Source of the DNA: Isochrysis galbana
Taxonomy: Eukaryota > Haptophyta > Isochrysidales > Isochrysidaceae
DNA length: 64,000 bases
NCBI GenBank assembly: GCA_018136815.1
Contig: CM030931.1
Coordinates: 4,098,148 to 4,162,147, forward strand
Reading direction: 5' to 3'
Shown: positions 11,216 through 23,189 of the stretch, one piece after another
Layout of the letters: every line of letters starts with the position of its first letter
Position numbering within the stretch: the stretch's first letter is position 1
Notes under the pieces: generated by a model
What the model was told of the DNA's origin: nothing
Database searches by the model: none
Seen by the model: the letters and a program-made list of their open reading frames with translations, nothing else
Position numbers and translations under genes: made by a program

Positions 11216-13330
11216 CTCAAGGCGACGACGCCTCTCAGCAGAGAGGTCCGGCCTCCCGCCCCCTCCCCCCCCGCGCCCCCCCCCGCCCCTTCCGGGGAGG
11301 AAGCGGCAGGAAGAGATCCCACTTCTTCAAAGTTTGGAAGCGGGAAGAGGGGGGGGAGAGGAGAGAGAGAGAGAAGAGAGAGGGAAGAAACTCTTCTGCC
11401 GAGCCGAGCGAGAGCGCTCTCTCTCCCTCCCTCTCCCCCTCGCCTCTCTCTCCCCCTCCCTCCTCTCTCGGGGGTCTCTCTCTCCCTCTCTCTCTTCACT
11501 CAATGAGGCCATTTCTCCTTCTTCCGCGGCCCCTCCCTCTCCCTCTCACCCGGTCCCATCACGCCCTCCACCTCCCCCAACCCCCCTCCCCCCCGCCCCT
11601 CGTCCCCCCCTTCTCTTCCCCTCCACCCTCTCTCTCTCTCCCAGCATGGTCGAGCAAGAGGGTCTCCTCCATCGACACAAGCCGCCTCCAGCGTACCCCC
11701 CCGCCCGCCGCCGCCCCCGGCCCAGCCTGCCATCGCCCCTCGCACGCTCCAGCACGCCGCCCCTCTCTTCTCTCGAGCTCTCTACGCCCTCTTCTCTCGA
11801 GCAGTCTTCTCTGAAGCCCTCTTCTCTCCAGCCCTCTTCTCTCGATCTCTCTCCTTTCAAGCCTTCTTCTCTCAAGCCCTCTTCTCTCGAGTTCTCTTCT
11901 CTCAAGCTCATTTCTCTCGAGAAGAGCCACACCGCATGGTCGCCACAGCTCCGGCTAGGAGGGACCCTCCCGCCGCCGCAAGCAGAGCGGGAGGAGCGCT
12001 CGAGCAGGTTCTCTGCCTTCACACGTAGCGCTCAAAGCAGAGTGCACTTGCAGAATTTAGAGCCAAGCACGTTCGAGAGAAGGACGTGTGCCGAGGGCGG
12101 CCATCAGAGGCTCTCGCGGCCTCCGAGCGCGAGCACCAGCCCTGGCGGAAGCAGCACAGCGTCTTCAGTTTCCTCAGTCTCACCCAGGATTGGGCCCAGC
12201 GTGAGCAGCTTCGTACGCAGCAACGCCGCTTCCGGGCCGGGCTCGCCGAGGCAGAGATCACTGTCGCAACTCATCATGGACTACGAATGGGACACGAGGT
12301 CCTACCTGATGGCCGCTTCAAATGTTGGCAGCCCCGTCGAGAAGGGCCATCGGATAGAGATGGCAATCGCGTCGTGCGACAAAGCGCTCGAACTCGCCAG
12401 ATCCACCGACGACGTCGGCTCAGCTCGACTGTGCACTCTGCTTTTGGGGAGGGTGGCGGCTTGCTTGCAGCTTGCAGCTTTGTCATTCGGCAGCGAGCAC
12501 TCCAAGGCGCTCTACGAGTTCGCTCGCATGGACACCAGTGCTGCGCTTGAGATCGACCCACTTGAGACCCAGGCGCTACTTCTTCGTGCGCGCGCGTCCA
12601 TCGCGCTCGCCTGCTCCGATTTCATCAAGGAGGATGCTGAGCGCGACTTGCGGCTCAAGGATGCAGCGCGCGATCTGAACATCATACGGGCGATTGGTAC
12701 CGCTACGGGGAATACGAAAGACATGCATGCGGCCGCGACGTGGGCGAAGGCCGCGCGTATCATCGCCGAGCGCTTCACTCCTGCATGTAAATTGTCTTTT
12801 CCATGTGTGACCGCAGAGGTTATTCAGTTGGTGATGCGTCTCGAGTGCGAGGCAACTCCATCACTCCCCGTTGATGAGAATCCTAGCCGCCAGCTTGAGA
12901 TTCGCGAGCGTCCGAAGGCGGCCATCAAGGTGGTGACGATGGGGGCCTGGTTCGTGGAGTGCTGGAAGATGTGCTCGTCCTTCCTGTTGGCCCTCCAGTG
13001 GCACTCCGACCATGTGCGGCTTGTCAACATCGGGCGGTGTGGCCTTGGAGCAGTCCTCACCTTGTGCCTCATCATGCTCGTACCGTCCACCAGTGGCTGC
13101 GTGCCCAGCTCGTCCTGGGAGCCACACGATGGTCTATGAACTTTGGCAGCAGGATGTGGCACTCAGCTTGTCTATAGCATAGCTCTAGTGCATGCTCGAC
13201 GTATGCATGCGCGTGGATGTGGGGCTAGTCAACCAATTATTGAAATAGGGGTAAATGGGGATGGGATGCGCGGCTCATTCTCGGCCATGTGCGCCCGCTC
13301 CCCCTACGTGGGTATAATTAACTATAAGTG
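10594..13330. repeat. Inverted duplication, arm B
   Basis: Partner of arm A (3,130-5,872) in opposite orientation, with the distance from inner edge to start codon equal in both arms (~1,051 bp). The GA/CT tracts and poly-G/C runs differ by single bases, which shifts frames upstream of the ATG. Downstream of the stop codon, from about 13,140, the match falls to something like 85-90% with an indel. Confidence 0.9.
11646..13139 (+). CDS. TPR-like protein with C-terminal membrane segment, copy B
   Basis: Encodes the same 497 residues as the minus-strand copy at 3,327-4,820, with no amino-acid difference seen. The frame is open for a further 357 codons upstream in this copy, but that part is low complexity and is not kept in frame in the other arm, so the ATG at 11,646 is preferred. 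The layout is a disordered Pro/Ser region, a TPR-like helical region (~200-400), and one C-terminal membrane helix, consistent with a tail-anchored scaffold. Function unknown. Confidence 0.62.
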   Translation: MVEQEGLLHRHKPPPAYPPARRRPRPSLPSPLARSSTPPLSSLELSTPSSLEQSSLKPSSLQPSSLDLSPFKPSSLKPSSLEFSSLKLISLEKSHTAWSPQLRLGGTLPPPQAEREERSSRFSAFTRSAQSRVHLQNLEPSTFERRTCAEGGHQRLSRPPSASTSPGGSSTASSVSSVSPRIGPSVSSFVRSNAASGPGSPRQRSLSQLIMDYEWDTRSYLMAASNVGSPVEKGHRIEMAIASCDKALELARSTDDVGSARLCTLLLGRVAACLQLAALSFGSEHSKALYEFARMDTSAALEIDPLETQALLLRARASIALACSDFIKEDAERDLRLKDAARDLNIIRAIGTATGNTKDMHAAATWAKAARIIAERFTPACKLSFPCVTAEVIQLVMRLECEATPSLPVDENPSRQLEIRERPKAAIKVVTMGAWFVECWKMCSSFLLALQWHSDHVRLVNIGRCGLGAVLTLCLIMLVPSTSGCVPSSSWEPHDGL

Positions 13331-13970
13331 CCCTTGGGGGGGAGAGAGGGGGGAGAATCTGAAGATTTTGTGCTAGCACCTACTTTTTTCTAGGTATACA
13401 CTACCTCCCCAACGGCATCGCCCTTAGTTCCCTTCCTTCATTCCGCAGCATTTCCCCCCCCCTGCTGAAGCGGCAGAGTTTCTGGTGCGGTGTACATAGG
13501 GCGTTGTCTTCCGAAAAGACGCCGAGTTGTGAGCTTTTCAATATGAAATGGCCATCCGGAAGTGCCCGCGATGTCGGGTAGAGCGCCTGTCTTTCCCATG
13601 GTCGACAAGTGAAACGGGCGGGCTGCGGCGCCGATCTGGCATCTGGCGCGTCTCTCGATCTCGTGAACCGAGTCGCAGCCGATCTCTCATCGCCCTCTCG
13701 ATCTCATTTTGTCGCCCTTGTCTCCACAGACCGATGGACCGACGGACGTCACCAGCACGAGATGATATCGTAAATGATGACATTACGACATTACTCACAT
13801 TACCTCCGCTTGCTGTCTGGGGAACGGCTGCTGGTTTTGGGGGGTGGCACAACGGTATATATATATTGAATAAACAAAGACTTTTCTAGCAGTGCCATCG
13901 CCGGCTTGGGCCCCGAGCGACCAATAAAATTTTTTTCCAACTGGGAAGGTGCTGGTCCGAAGTTTTTTCT
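13331..13970. other. Intergenic
   Basis: Holds poly-C/T stretches and a short TATATATATTGAATAAA patch at ~13,857-13,875. No gene is supported. Confidence 0.4.
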
Positions 13971-15561
13971 TCAGTGAAGGTGCAGGTGAAGGTGAGAGTG
14001 CAGGAACTGCAGGTGCAGGGTGCAGGTGAAGACACGGTGAACGGGGCGCATCGCGAGGAACGCTTTAGTCAAGGCCTTGACATTTATCTCTTCTAACGTT
14101 TTATGCGTGCCTTTGCGCGTGTATTCCTGAGGTATCGGATACGCCGTATCAGCTGGCCCGTCGTACGCTCGTCCCCACTTCAGCGGAGTGAATAGCTCAT
14201 CGGGTAGTAATAGCTGCGGGCTGATCCGTTCGTAGATATGGGGTTCTCCCATTACGTTGAGCTTAACTTCGTGGTAGTCTCCCTTCCGGTTCAAATAGTA
14301 ATTACAATCTTTGTCCACAAGAATGTCTCCTAGATCGTGTGCGTGTGGATCTTCTTGCGGGGTCATCGAGGGTCACGTGGAAGGTCCGAGGAAAGCGATG
14401 GCCTAGGGCGGTGGTGTCTGTGTATACGTAGAAGTGCCAAATTGGACGTTTACCGGCTTCGACTTTAGTGATCCCTTCGAGCGTGGTCTTGACTCGCTGT
14501 TGGTTGCCCCTAAGGACATGGAAGCCTTCACGCTCCAATGCGCTAGCCAAATGCCGAGTTTTAGTTTTGTATGCCTTGATCGGGTCGAAAATGCGAAACA
14601 CGATGTAGGTGGCGACCTCTTTGAGAGAGGACCTGATAGCGCTAGATTTACGGGGAGCTGAGTCGGCTATCGTGCCATAGGTGACTCCAAACTCATGCGG
14701 GACTCCCGAGAGTACCGTTTGAAGTTTGTCGCCATACGCGGCCTTGAATTGGTCGTGAGCATCGTCATCGACGTAAAAGATCCATGGGCCCTTTCGGCCC
14801 TTGTCCATCCCGTCTGGCGTGGCGTCTAGGCCCTCTAGCCTAGAGAGAAGAAACTTCATGAACGTGGCTACATCCTCACTTTTAATGTCCTTTTTGTCTT
14901 CAGCTAGTTGCGCTAGCTGAATGAAAAAAGGTGTGTCTTCGGGTTCCTCTTCTTCATCCATTGGAGGGGGAGCGAGTTGGGTGGTGTTGGTAGGAGTCCC
15001 TTTGGGATCCGACTGTGGGTCGGCCCGCTTGCGCGACAGCTGTTGCGGTTGTTGTTGGGCTGGCTGCCTCAGAGCTTGTTGGGCTGGCTCCTTCAGTTTG
15101 AGTCCATGCGTGGCTTCTGCATACGACTTGGGCGCATGGGTTGTTGGTTGGTTGGAGGGAGCAAAGGCTCCAAGGATTGATTGTTGTGTCAAGTGCCCGC
15201 CCCCGAGGGGTGCACTGCTGGTAGGAGTTACCACCATGGGGGTGGCAGCCATGCTGCCACCCCCCATGGGGAATCCTTGATTGGGTGGCGAGACGGTGGA
15301 GCTGGGCGGCTGAGCCAGTTGCTGGCTCTGTTGCTCTGCAGGGAACAGGGCACGGCCTGTTCCCTGCTCCCTGCTTCTGGGGCTGGTGGGGAGGCGAGGG
15401 TGGCGGAGCCATGTCGACGTCAGTGTCTGGTGGGGCAGAGGCCTGCGAGCGCTTCGGCTCCGGCGGCTTGGGGCGGCCCCGTTGGGGCGTCGTGGCGGCG
15501 GGGGGCTGGGAGAGGGGAGCGGTCGGCGCGCGCTCCATCGCTAAAACTATAACAATAGTTT
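13971..15561 (-). mobile_element. Internally deleted LINE copy (5' region joined to C-terminal region)
   Basis: The minus strand starts with a 7-bp hairpin (AAACTAT, loop TGTT, ATAGTTT; plus 15,544-15,561) and an ATG at 15,538 encoding MERAP. A frame change near 15,270 leads to a ~320-codon frame containing the LINE N-terminal conserved domain (LEGLDATPDGMDKGRKGPW; EREGFHVLRGNQQR; FPRTFHVTLD). At about 14,345-14,366 the sequence passes directly, in another frame, into the region that follows the RT in the full-length element (AYDGPADTAYPIPQEYTRKG). The endonuclease and RT are missing. A GTGCAGGTGAAG minisatellite ends it at 13,975-14,035. No TSD was found. Confidence 0.7.
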
Positions 15562-15936
15562 TTTTGAGCAGTGACGGTGAGAAGAGTAGAACATAGATCA
15601 GAATTACCATTGAGGGCTAGCTCGCGCGACAAGCCAGTGACTTTGCTTTGCTACCGATGACCTCACACCTCACACCTCACACCTCGGACTAGAAAACTCC
15701 ATACAAAACATCTCCAACTCCGGTTAAACAGATATTCTAAAATGACTGGAGTAGAGCTAGAGTAGGAGTAAAGTAGGAGAAGATAAGCAAGTCCTGGCTG
15801 CTGGTGTTCGAGCCTTCTTGACCCGCTTGCGCGTCCTTCTGCCGTGCCAGCTGCTCGGATCACTTTCTTTGGTGAGCAATTAGCCGAGGGAAGTGGTCGA
15901 CGGATATCCCCGGGCCCTATGGGACCTTCGGCGACT
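15562..15936. other. Intergenic, short tandem motif
   Basis: CTCACACCTCACACCTCACACCT at ~15,662-15,684 is a short tandem array. Otherwise no feature is supported, although the frame of the next gene stays open upstream to ~15,840. Confidence 0.4.
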
Positions 15937-16608
15937 ATGCATATCGCAGTCGTGCATGTGGTCGAGATGGCGTCTGCTCCTGCTCTCACACTCATCCGGC
16001 AACTGTACGTTGATCTAAGCTTGACCGTTCGGCTCTTCTATCAGAAGATAGGTAAGGATAAATGGCTTGACGTCATCATTGTGTGTGAGGGCACTTCCGA
16101 GCATGTCGACGCTCTCATTGCTTCGTTGCGCTCGCATGACCAAGGGCAGCTTTTACAAACTAGCCAACCCTCCCAAATTCCATTTGTCTTGCGGGCACCT
16201 TCAGTGCTGTTACGGCAATGGACATACATTCTCACCGACCAGAATGACGCAGACGCCCCCCCCCAAACACCAAGCTCACCTCAGTCGGAAGCCAGATTCA
16301 TCGGCCCAACTGGACTGCGAGGTGCTGCTTATGAGGACATGAAGCTGCTGGCAGAGAAGCATTTGAAAAAACTCGGACTTGGCTGTGACTGGCATGAGGT
16401 CTTGATGGCTGCTGAGCTGAGTACTGCAATTGCAAATCGCGTGAGTGCTCCGACGACGAACGAGGTCATGTCGTCAAAACGTAGTAGACACTGCTGTACC
16501 GCATCGGGCGGCAAAGCCGTGAGTCGTGGATGTCATATTGAGAAGGAAATGGGCAATATGTGTGTTGGCAGCGATGGAGATGGCGGTTCCCAAGCCCACA
16601 GCAAATAG
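15937..16608 (+). CDS. Hypothetical protein
   Basis: An open frame of 223 codons from the first in-frame ATG (15,937). Balanced residue use, with hydrophobic/charged alternation (KWLDVIIVCEGTSEHVDALI; AAYEDMKLLAEKHLKKLGLG), makes it look like real protein up to about residue 170. The last ~50 residues are Ser/Gly/Cys-rich and may be read-through of an intron. I recognise no domain. The full-length LINE is inserted ~200 bp downstream, possibly in its 3' region. Confidence 0.4.
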   Translation: MHIAVVHVVEMASAPALTLIRQLYVDLSLTVRLFYQKIGKDKWLDVIIVCEGTSEHVDALIASLRSHDQGQLLQTSQPSQIPFVLRAPSVLLRQWTYILTDQNDADAPPQTPSSPQSEARFIGPTGLRGAAYEDMKLLAEKHLKKLGLGCDWHEVLMAAELSTAIANRVSAPTTNEVMSSKRSRHCCTASGGKAVSRGCHIEKEMGNMCVGSDGDGGSQAHSK

Positions 16609-16804
16609 TTTCTGGTATTGGCCCATATCCTCTTTGTCAGCCTTTTCCGCATTATTCTATGCACAGAGTGTGATATTCAGGATGCGTGTGGTGCTCAGAA
16701 GTAATGCATATGATCCGCGTTATTTTCGAATTTCAACAATGGGCCATTCAATGGGACGGCCGAAATCCTAGCAAAATGCGAAATCGGGAGTCGGAGCCAT
16801 GCTC

Positions 16805-16819
16805 CATGCTTTACCTATA
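16805..16819. repeat. Target-site duplication, left copy
   Basis: CATGCTTTACCTATA, identical to 23,215-23,229. It abuts the T-run end of the LINE. Confidence 0.9.
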
Positions 16820-17182
16820 AAAAAAAAAACTTCTTAATGATCTCACCGCGCGCGCGACACTGACATCCTCCATCTGACAGCCGCGCCCGCATCCCTTATC
16901 ACTCCCTCGCACTCGCCTTGCGGCTCGTCCCCTTGTGCTCTACTTAGGGGCCCAGTACTTGGGGTTTCCAGTGGCAGGCGGCGTGCACCGATCCCCGACG
17001 GTCGACTCTTCGGCCTTCCCTCGCGCCATCGAGCGATCGGCTTCTCTTGGGGTATTTAAGGTTGGGGTTACCTTAAGTGTCGGACTTGGGGTTGTGTATG
17101 TACCGGGCCGACGCTGTTAGGGTTGTTTTCTTTTTTTTTTTTGTGGGGAGGGGGGGTGTGAGGTGTGGTGTTCGTCAGGTTT

Positions 17183-20100
17183 TCAGGCTAACTTTCCCGC
17201 CATGTCGAGTGCGTGTGCCACCAGGGACAGATTCACGCTCATCGCGAGGACACCTTTGTCGTTCACCTTAAATATTGGGGCGCTAAGATCCCTTGCGTCC
17301 TTAATCTTAGGTTTTCTGCCTCTGGAGGCTTGGTGCGTACGTGCCGGCGAGGTTTTGTTAGAGGCTTCAAGGCCCCGTACGAGGATCGTGAATCTGGTCA
17401 AGGTACGTTCGATGACGGGTATATAGTGGAAGGGGTGATTGTCGTATTCGACTTTGTAGAAGTCGCTTATTATGTATCTCCATGCTACTATGTATAGGGT
17501 TTTGAGGCTATCTGGCGTCGGTGTACCCGGGTATGCGAAGAGTCTGTCCTTTATCTTCTGTGTCGCTGTCCTTTTGCGCTCCGGCGTGAAACCCGCTACC
17601 GCTTCTATGGTCTCGAAGATTGGCTTCGTGGCTGTGCACCTAGCTAAGTGGGTCGAGCTCTCGTGATATTTTCCGCATAGTCTGCAGGTATTCGTGGTCG
17701 CCATGGCGTAGCGGTTTCGCGTACATATCCTCCTGTGGGTGATGTGTTTGAAGTGAGGGTGTTTGTCCGTGTGTTTTAGAAGGGGTAGGGTGTATAAGCT
17801 GGCCACGTGCTTCCACTCCTCGTGGGTTAGGTTGATTCTTCGGGCCCATGCCTCGCTTGCCGGCTGGGGCTTGTTTGGTATGTTTTTCTCTAGCACCTGT
17901 GTTATGTCCGAGACCGTGGTGAGGTCCAGGTGTTTTTTACCGTCTATTGTATACTCGTCCGCTAGCGGGTATTCCGCGTATTTGGGGCCTTTCAACCCAC
18001 CCTCCCATCTAGCGGGGGGTGGTATAGTCGGGCTTCTTCTGGGGTCGCGACCCCCGTCCGGTCGGCCGGCTCTCCGAGGTAATTTGTGCTGGTGTGAATC
18101 CATATGTTGTTCATCTTAGTTATGTATGTTTCGTTATCGGATACTCTGACTTCCGGCGGGGCCTCAATGCCCGCCTTATTGTCGCGTGTTCCGTTTTCGC
18201 TAGTCCCCTCCGGGTCAGACCCGGGGGCGGGGTCTAGTTGCGCTTTTCCAAGGAGACTCGAGGCTTGTTGTACTACCGACGCCCACGAGTCTAAGAAGCT
18301 TTCCTTGTTTATCTTGCTACCCGCGTGTTCGAATATCTCCGGGAGGTGTTCTAGATATTGGGCGCATTCCTCTTTCGTGTAGGGTGTGTCTAGGTTGTTA
18401 TCTTTGAACGCGTTATGCACGACGTGTGTGTGGAGGGTTTGCCATAGGCTTGCCCAAGCGGCGCGCATACGTGGCGGTTGTTCGTGCGGGTTGCACCATA
18501 TCGGTTGCGAGAGCGCACCCTCTATCGATAGGCGAGAGCGTTGGATATCGAGTGATCTAAAGGTGTTTAGCGCGTCCTTCCAAAATATTGGAAGCGCCGG
18601 GTTGCCTCTGAGGCTGCGCGTAAGAGAGGCGGGGGGAATTGTGGAGAAGACCGCGCCACGACCCAGCCCAGAGCGGCAGAACCACGCGTCGAGCGCGTGT
18701 TTCCAAGATGCTTTTCTTGCGTTGAGGTAGTTTAGTATCCACTTAGCTTGTAGAGCTTTTACGTGGTTTGTCCAGTTTAGTAGGCCTGTTCCCAACGTGC
18801 GCGTCGCGTTTTGCGTGTTGTTAATTGGGTAGTGTGGGTATTTCACCCACTGGTATTTCCTCCCTGTGTAGGGGCTTTCCCAAAGAATCTTGTCCGCCGC
18901 TTTTTGGATTCTTGCGTTGAACCATTTGGGAGGTGCTAAGGTTTGCATCCAGTACCTAGGCGTGCCGTAAATTATAAAGTTCACTATATTAGTTCTGCCG
19001 AAGATCGACATATGGCGTGTGAACGGCGCTAATTGGGCTGCTTTATTGTCTACCTTGTCCGCTAGCTTTTTCCAAAAGGGCTTAAGCGCCTCCGGGGCTC
19101 CTAGTGGCACGCCTAGTATCACGAGGTATTGGTCATTTTCGATCCAGTTATATTTGCGCATATCCCACGGTGGTTTGGTCCTTAATTGTGAACCCATCCT
19201 AATGCCTTGGAATTTAGACTCGTTGGTTTTGCCTCCCGTCGCTTGCTCGTGGGCTTTCACCCATTGGAGCGCTTTTTTCAGGCTTGCGTAGTCCCTGGTT
19301 ATCAGGGCTGTGTCATCCGCGAATTGGTTTATTTTGAGGTTGTATCCGTTAAGATCTACTCCTTCGATGTCGGGGTCCTCGTTTATGGCTCGCGTCAGCG
19401 CTTCGGTGGTTAGAAGAAAGGTGAGTGGCGACAGGGGGCATCCTTGAGGCATCCCGCTACCGACCGTGAAGGGGTAGCTACGGCCGCCGTTGATCTTTAT
19501 CGTCCGAATGGGTTTCGCTGCATCGCTGGTGAGGGCTTTCGCCAATCGCTGGAAGTCTGGGCCGAAGTTTAAGAGGCGTAGGGCGAGATGGTAGAATTCC
19601 CAGCTGACTCTGTCGAATGCTTTCTCCCAGTCTAGTGCCAGGAGAAGGCCCGGCTCCCCTGTTTCGTCTAGGTATGCCCTTGTTAATTGGAGTAGGTGCG
19701 TAGATTCGCTAATCAATCTCCTAGGCACGAATCCTAGTTGGTTGCTTGATATTATGTTTCCAATCACTTTGCTAAGTCTAGTAGTTAGTATTTTCGCCAG
19801 AATCTTATAATCACTTTGTAATAGTGTTATGGGTCTATAGTTCCTTGGGTCACGTGCGTCCTCTTTTTTGTATAGCAGTATTATGTCCCCCTCTCTCATG
19901 GTGAATGGGAGGAGGCCCGTGTCTAGGGATTGATTGTAGAGTTCGGTTAGTATCGGTGCCACTATGCCCTCGTGTGCCTTATATACTTCCGCCGGGATGC
20001 CGTCCGGGCCCGCGCTTTTTCCGGGGCCTACGCTCCTAATGGCCTGGGTGGTTTCGTCGATCGTGACACGACCCTCTAACTTGCGCCTATCTAGATCGTG

Positions 20101-23100
20101 TAGGGGGCGGTCGGAAAGCGTGGTTTCGAGTTCGGGTGTGCACTGCGAGGCTTTCGGCGAGTATAGCCAGACATAGTATTTCCTGAATTCTTTCCGTATG
20201 TCCGCGTCCGAGGTAACCGTCACGCGTTCGTCGTGCCGTGGGTTCTCCCAATCTTTCGTCTTGTAGAGTTCGCTTATGGCTCCTTTCCATTTCTTTTGTT
20301 TGAGTTTTCTGAAGAACTCTTTGGAGTGGAGATCTTCTTGTTGGATTTGTTCGTGTAGTTTGAGGTGTCTTATCGGGAAATGTCTTCGCTCTTCCGCGAG
20401 CTCTCGGTTTGCTTTCGCTATTCGCTCCGTGAGGTTAGGGTCCGGGCCCTTCTTGATGAGGTGGATATTGAGTTCGGCAATTCTCCTTTCGAGCGTGGTG
20501 TGTATGGCGGGTGTCTTGCGTGCGGCCGTTGCTTCCCTTAAGAAAGCCGCTATGAGTGCTTTCGCTTGTGTCCACTCTCCGGCTAGGTCTCCGTTGGCTT
20601 TCGCTCTCGCGTCCGCCCTCTTGAGCAATAGTTCTACTGTCTTGACGGCTCCCTCTTCCGTTATTATCTTCGGGTCTATGGGCAAGTCGTAATGCCGGTT
20701 ACGGACATAATGTGGGGTTTCGAAGGCGGCTAGGAGTGGTAGGTGATCGGAGGCGGCTTTGCCCGAGAATAGGTCTGGGCTAGGTCCTAGCTTGTGCCAT
20801 TGGAACGAGTCCGTCGCTGTGCTGTGGTATATTCTGTCTATCCTCGTGTGAATGGTGTGTGAGAGTCGTGTGTATCCCGTGTGTGGGTCTAGTTTCATCG
20901 TTCGGTGCACGTCTTTAAGTTTGGCTTTTCTGACGAGGGCATTCCACTTGTCTCCGTGGGTGTTCGCGTATGGCGTCGGTCCGTGTCCTTTCGTGTCTGT
21001 CGTGACGTTTTCCACGCAGTTGAAGTCGCCCCCCATGAGCGTTGGTGTGGTGGTGGTTTGCGACAATGTAGGCTCTTGTATTAGTTTCTTAATCTGCGCT
21101 CCTCGTGAGCCCGGGTTAGCGCTTAAGTATGTTGAGATAATACGATAAAGTTTTCCGTCTATGTCTACATCGATTGATATACATCTCCCTTTTAGAATGA
21201 TATTTACCGTGTCTACTCTAGGGGTTACTCTGCTGCATGAGTCGCGGATCGCCACCGCGACTCCGCTCGCTGAGTCCGCTAGCTCTCCCGGAGAAGCAAA
21301 CCAGTGCCATCCGAGGAGGGACGCTGTTCTATGTTGACGGAGGTGAGAGCCGTCCTCATATGCGTGGAGTTCTTGAAGAAGAAGGATGTCTACACCAGCC
21401 TTGCGCGCTTGAGACAGAACTGCGGCTAGCTTGCCGCCTTTAGTTCCGTTTATGTTGTATGTCGCTAGGCGGACGGGCCCTTCACCTGGGTATCCAAGGG
21501 TGGAGTCAAATTTGAGTTTCGGCCGCGGGGGGGTGTTCGCACTTTGGGTGGTCAGGGCAAGCGTCGCAGTCAATGCTAGCGCGTACTCCGGGTGGAGGAA
21601 GAGACACGTCGGGCCGTTCAGGCAGACCCCTGCGAGCTTCTTGTGCTGGTGGAGGCGGCAGCGGATCGTGCATTTATTGTCGATCCACGCGCCCGGGATC
21701 TCGTGGGAGAGGTTGCAGCGGACCCCGCGCTTGTTGCGGAGGCAGATGCCCTGGGTGAACCTGGCGCATTGCTTGGGAGGGGCTTTGCCTAGCGCCTCGT
21801 GCGCGGATTTGGGACGGGGTGTGGTCTTCCACGAGTCGTTGCGCTCCTTGCGTTTGGCGGCCTCCGCCTCGCACTCGCAAAGGCGGTGCATTGGCGTGAG
21901 CCCGCGGGCCATTTCTGGGCGCCATCCTTTGCAACCCTTGAGGGAGCCGTGCACCATGAGCTTGTGAGGTGATTGCATGGCGGGGGGCATCTGAAGGGTC
22001 TTGCACGCTCGGATGGCGTAGTTGATGGGGATTGTTTTTCCGTCGATCGAGAGCAGCAGCTTGCGCGGGAAGTTGCCGTTCATGAGGTTACCTTGCGTCG
22101 CTGAGATGTAGAGGTGCCAACGGGCCGTATGAGCCACCTTGGAGACAAAGGTCCCTGATTCTCCCTCGAGTTTCATGCGCTCGCGGTTGCCCTTCAGGAA
22201 AGTGAATCCGTTGCTCTCGATTGCTTTTACCATGCTGCTCAAGGTGATTTGGGACGCTTGCGCTAGGCCTTCCGCCTCGATGACCAGGTGGGCTGCTACA
22301 TCTTGGAGCGCGTCGTAGAGTGCCTTGCGAGTCGAGGTGCCCTTGTTGGTGATCTTGCCCTCGATCGATTCGATCTTGATTCGTACGGCGACGTCCGTGC
22401 CGTGGACGCGAATGTTGGTGCGCTCTCCGTACTTTGCTTGGAATTGTTGCGAGCAATCCTCGTTGACCGCAATGTGCCATGGGCCCCTGTTTGAGCGCGC
22501 CCAAAAGTCTGGCTCAGGGTCGACGCCCTCAAGCTCAAGGAGAAGCTCCACTATGGCGGCGTAGACCGCCGTTTCGTGGAGTACGAAGTCGCCGTCTTGA
22601 TGGAAGGAGAGGTCAAAGTTGGCGTCAGTGTCTGTCATGTGTTCATCGAAATCTTGGTCTGGCTCCTGTGCGTGGGGAGTGGGTGGGGCGGGGGTCAGGT
22701 GTGGCTTGAGGGGGGGGTGTTGGCACGAGTGTGGCGTAGAGGCGAGTGTTGGGGTGGTGGACGCCGGTGCCAGTTGTCCTGCTCTGGTGCAACAGAGTTG
22801 GGTGCAGTGCGAGTGTGGGGGGAGTCTTGTCATGAGGTTGTGCCCATAAGGGCCGCCTGGTCTCGGGCCGCGCTGTGACAGCGCGGCCGTCACCAGGGCG
22901 AGAGGGGCCTCTGCCATAAGGCATGCCCATTGGAGGAGTGGCCCTGCAGGCCTGTTCGTTCTCTGTTGGGGTCTGCAGACAGCTGCCCTCCATGGGGGGG
23001 GCCAGCATGGCTGCTGTACATGGTGTGGCCGGAGCCACGGGCCGTGTGGTGCGACGCGCGTCGCACGCACCTGCTCGGCCTCTGATGGCGGGCGCGGTCG

Positions 23101-23187
23101 CTTCGACAGCGACGTCTCCATGGGTTCTGGGGGGCCGCCCTCGGCGGGGGGCCCGAAAGAGAGGTGGGGAGCGGCGGCGCGCTCCAT
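17183..23187 (-). CDS. LINE polyprotein: N-terminal domain, CCCH finger, AP endonuclease, reverse transcriptase, CCHC knuckle (one frameshift)
   Basis: The first frame (23,187-17,992) gives 1,731 residues. A conserved N-terminal region shared with the shorter copies lies at ~22,550-22,000. Cys/His fingers lie at ~21,780-21,590 (CNLSH, CLFLH). An AP-endonuclease follows at ~21,480-20,700 with TYNING, LLQELH, GGDFN, RIDRIY and SDH. Reverse transcriptase at ~20,060-19,200 has GPDGIPAEVYK, GMPQGCPLSP and the catalytic FADD near 19,310-19,323. The frame then stops, but the overlapping frame continues from ~18,060 to 17,183 and carries a knuckle CxxCx8HxxxxC (17,690-17,640). The overlap contains C6 and G3 runs, so a single-base indel explains the break; programmed frameshifting is possible but unsupported. 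It would nick target DNA and reverse-transcribe the element RNA. Confidence 0.9.
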
Positions 23188-23189
23188 GG

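Noticed and set aside
10572-11645. 357-codon N-terminal extension of copy B
   Set aside because: Not kept in frame in arm A and entirely low complexity, so the shared ATG is preferred.
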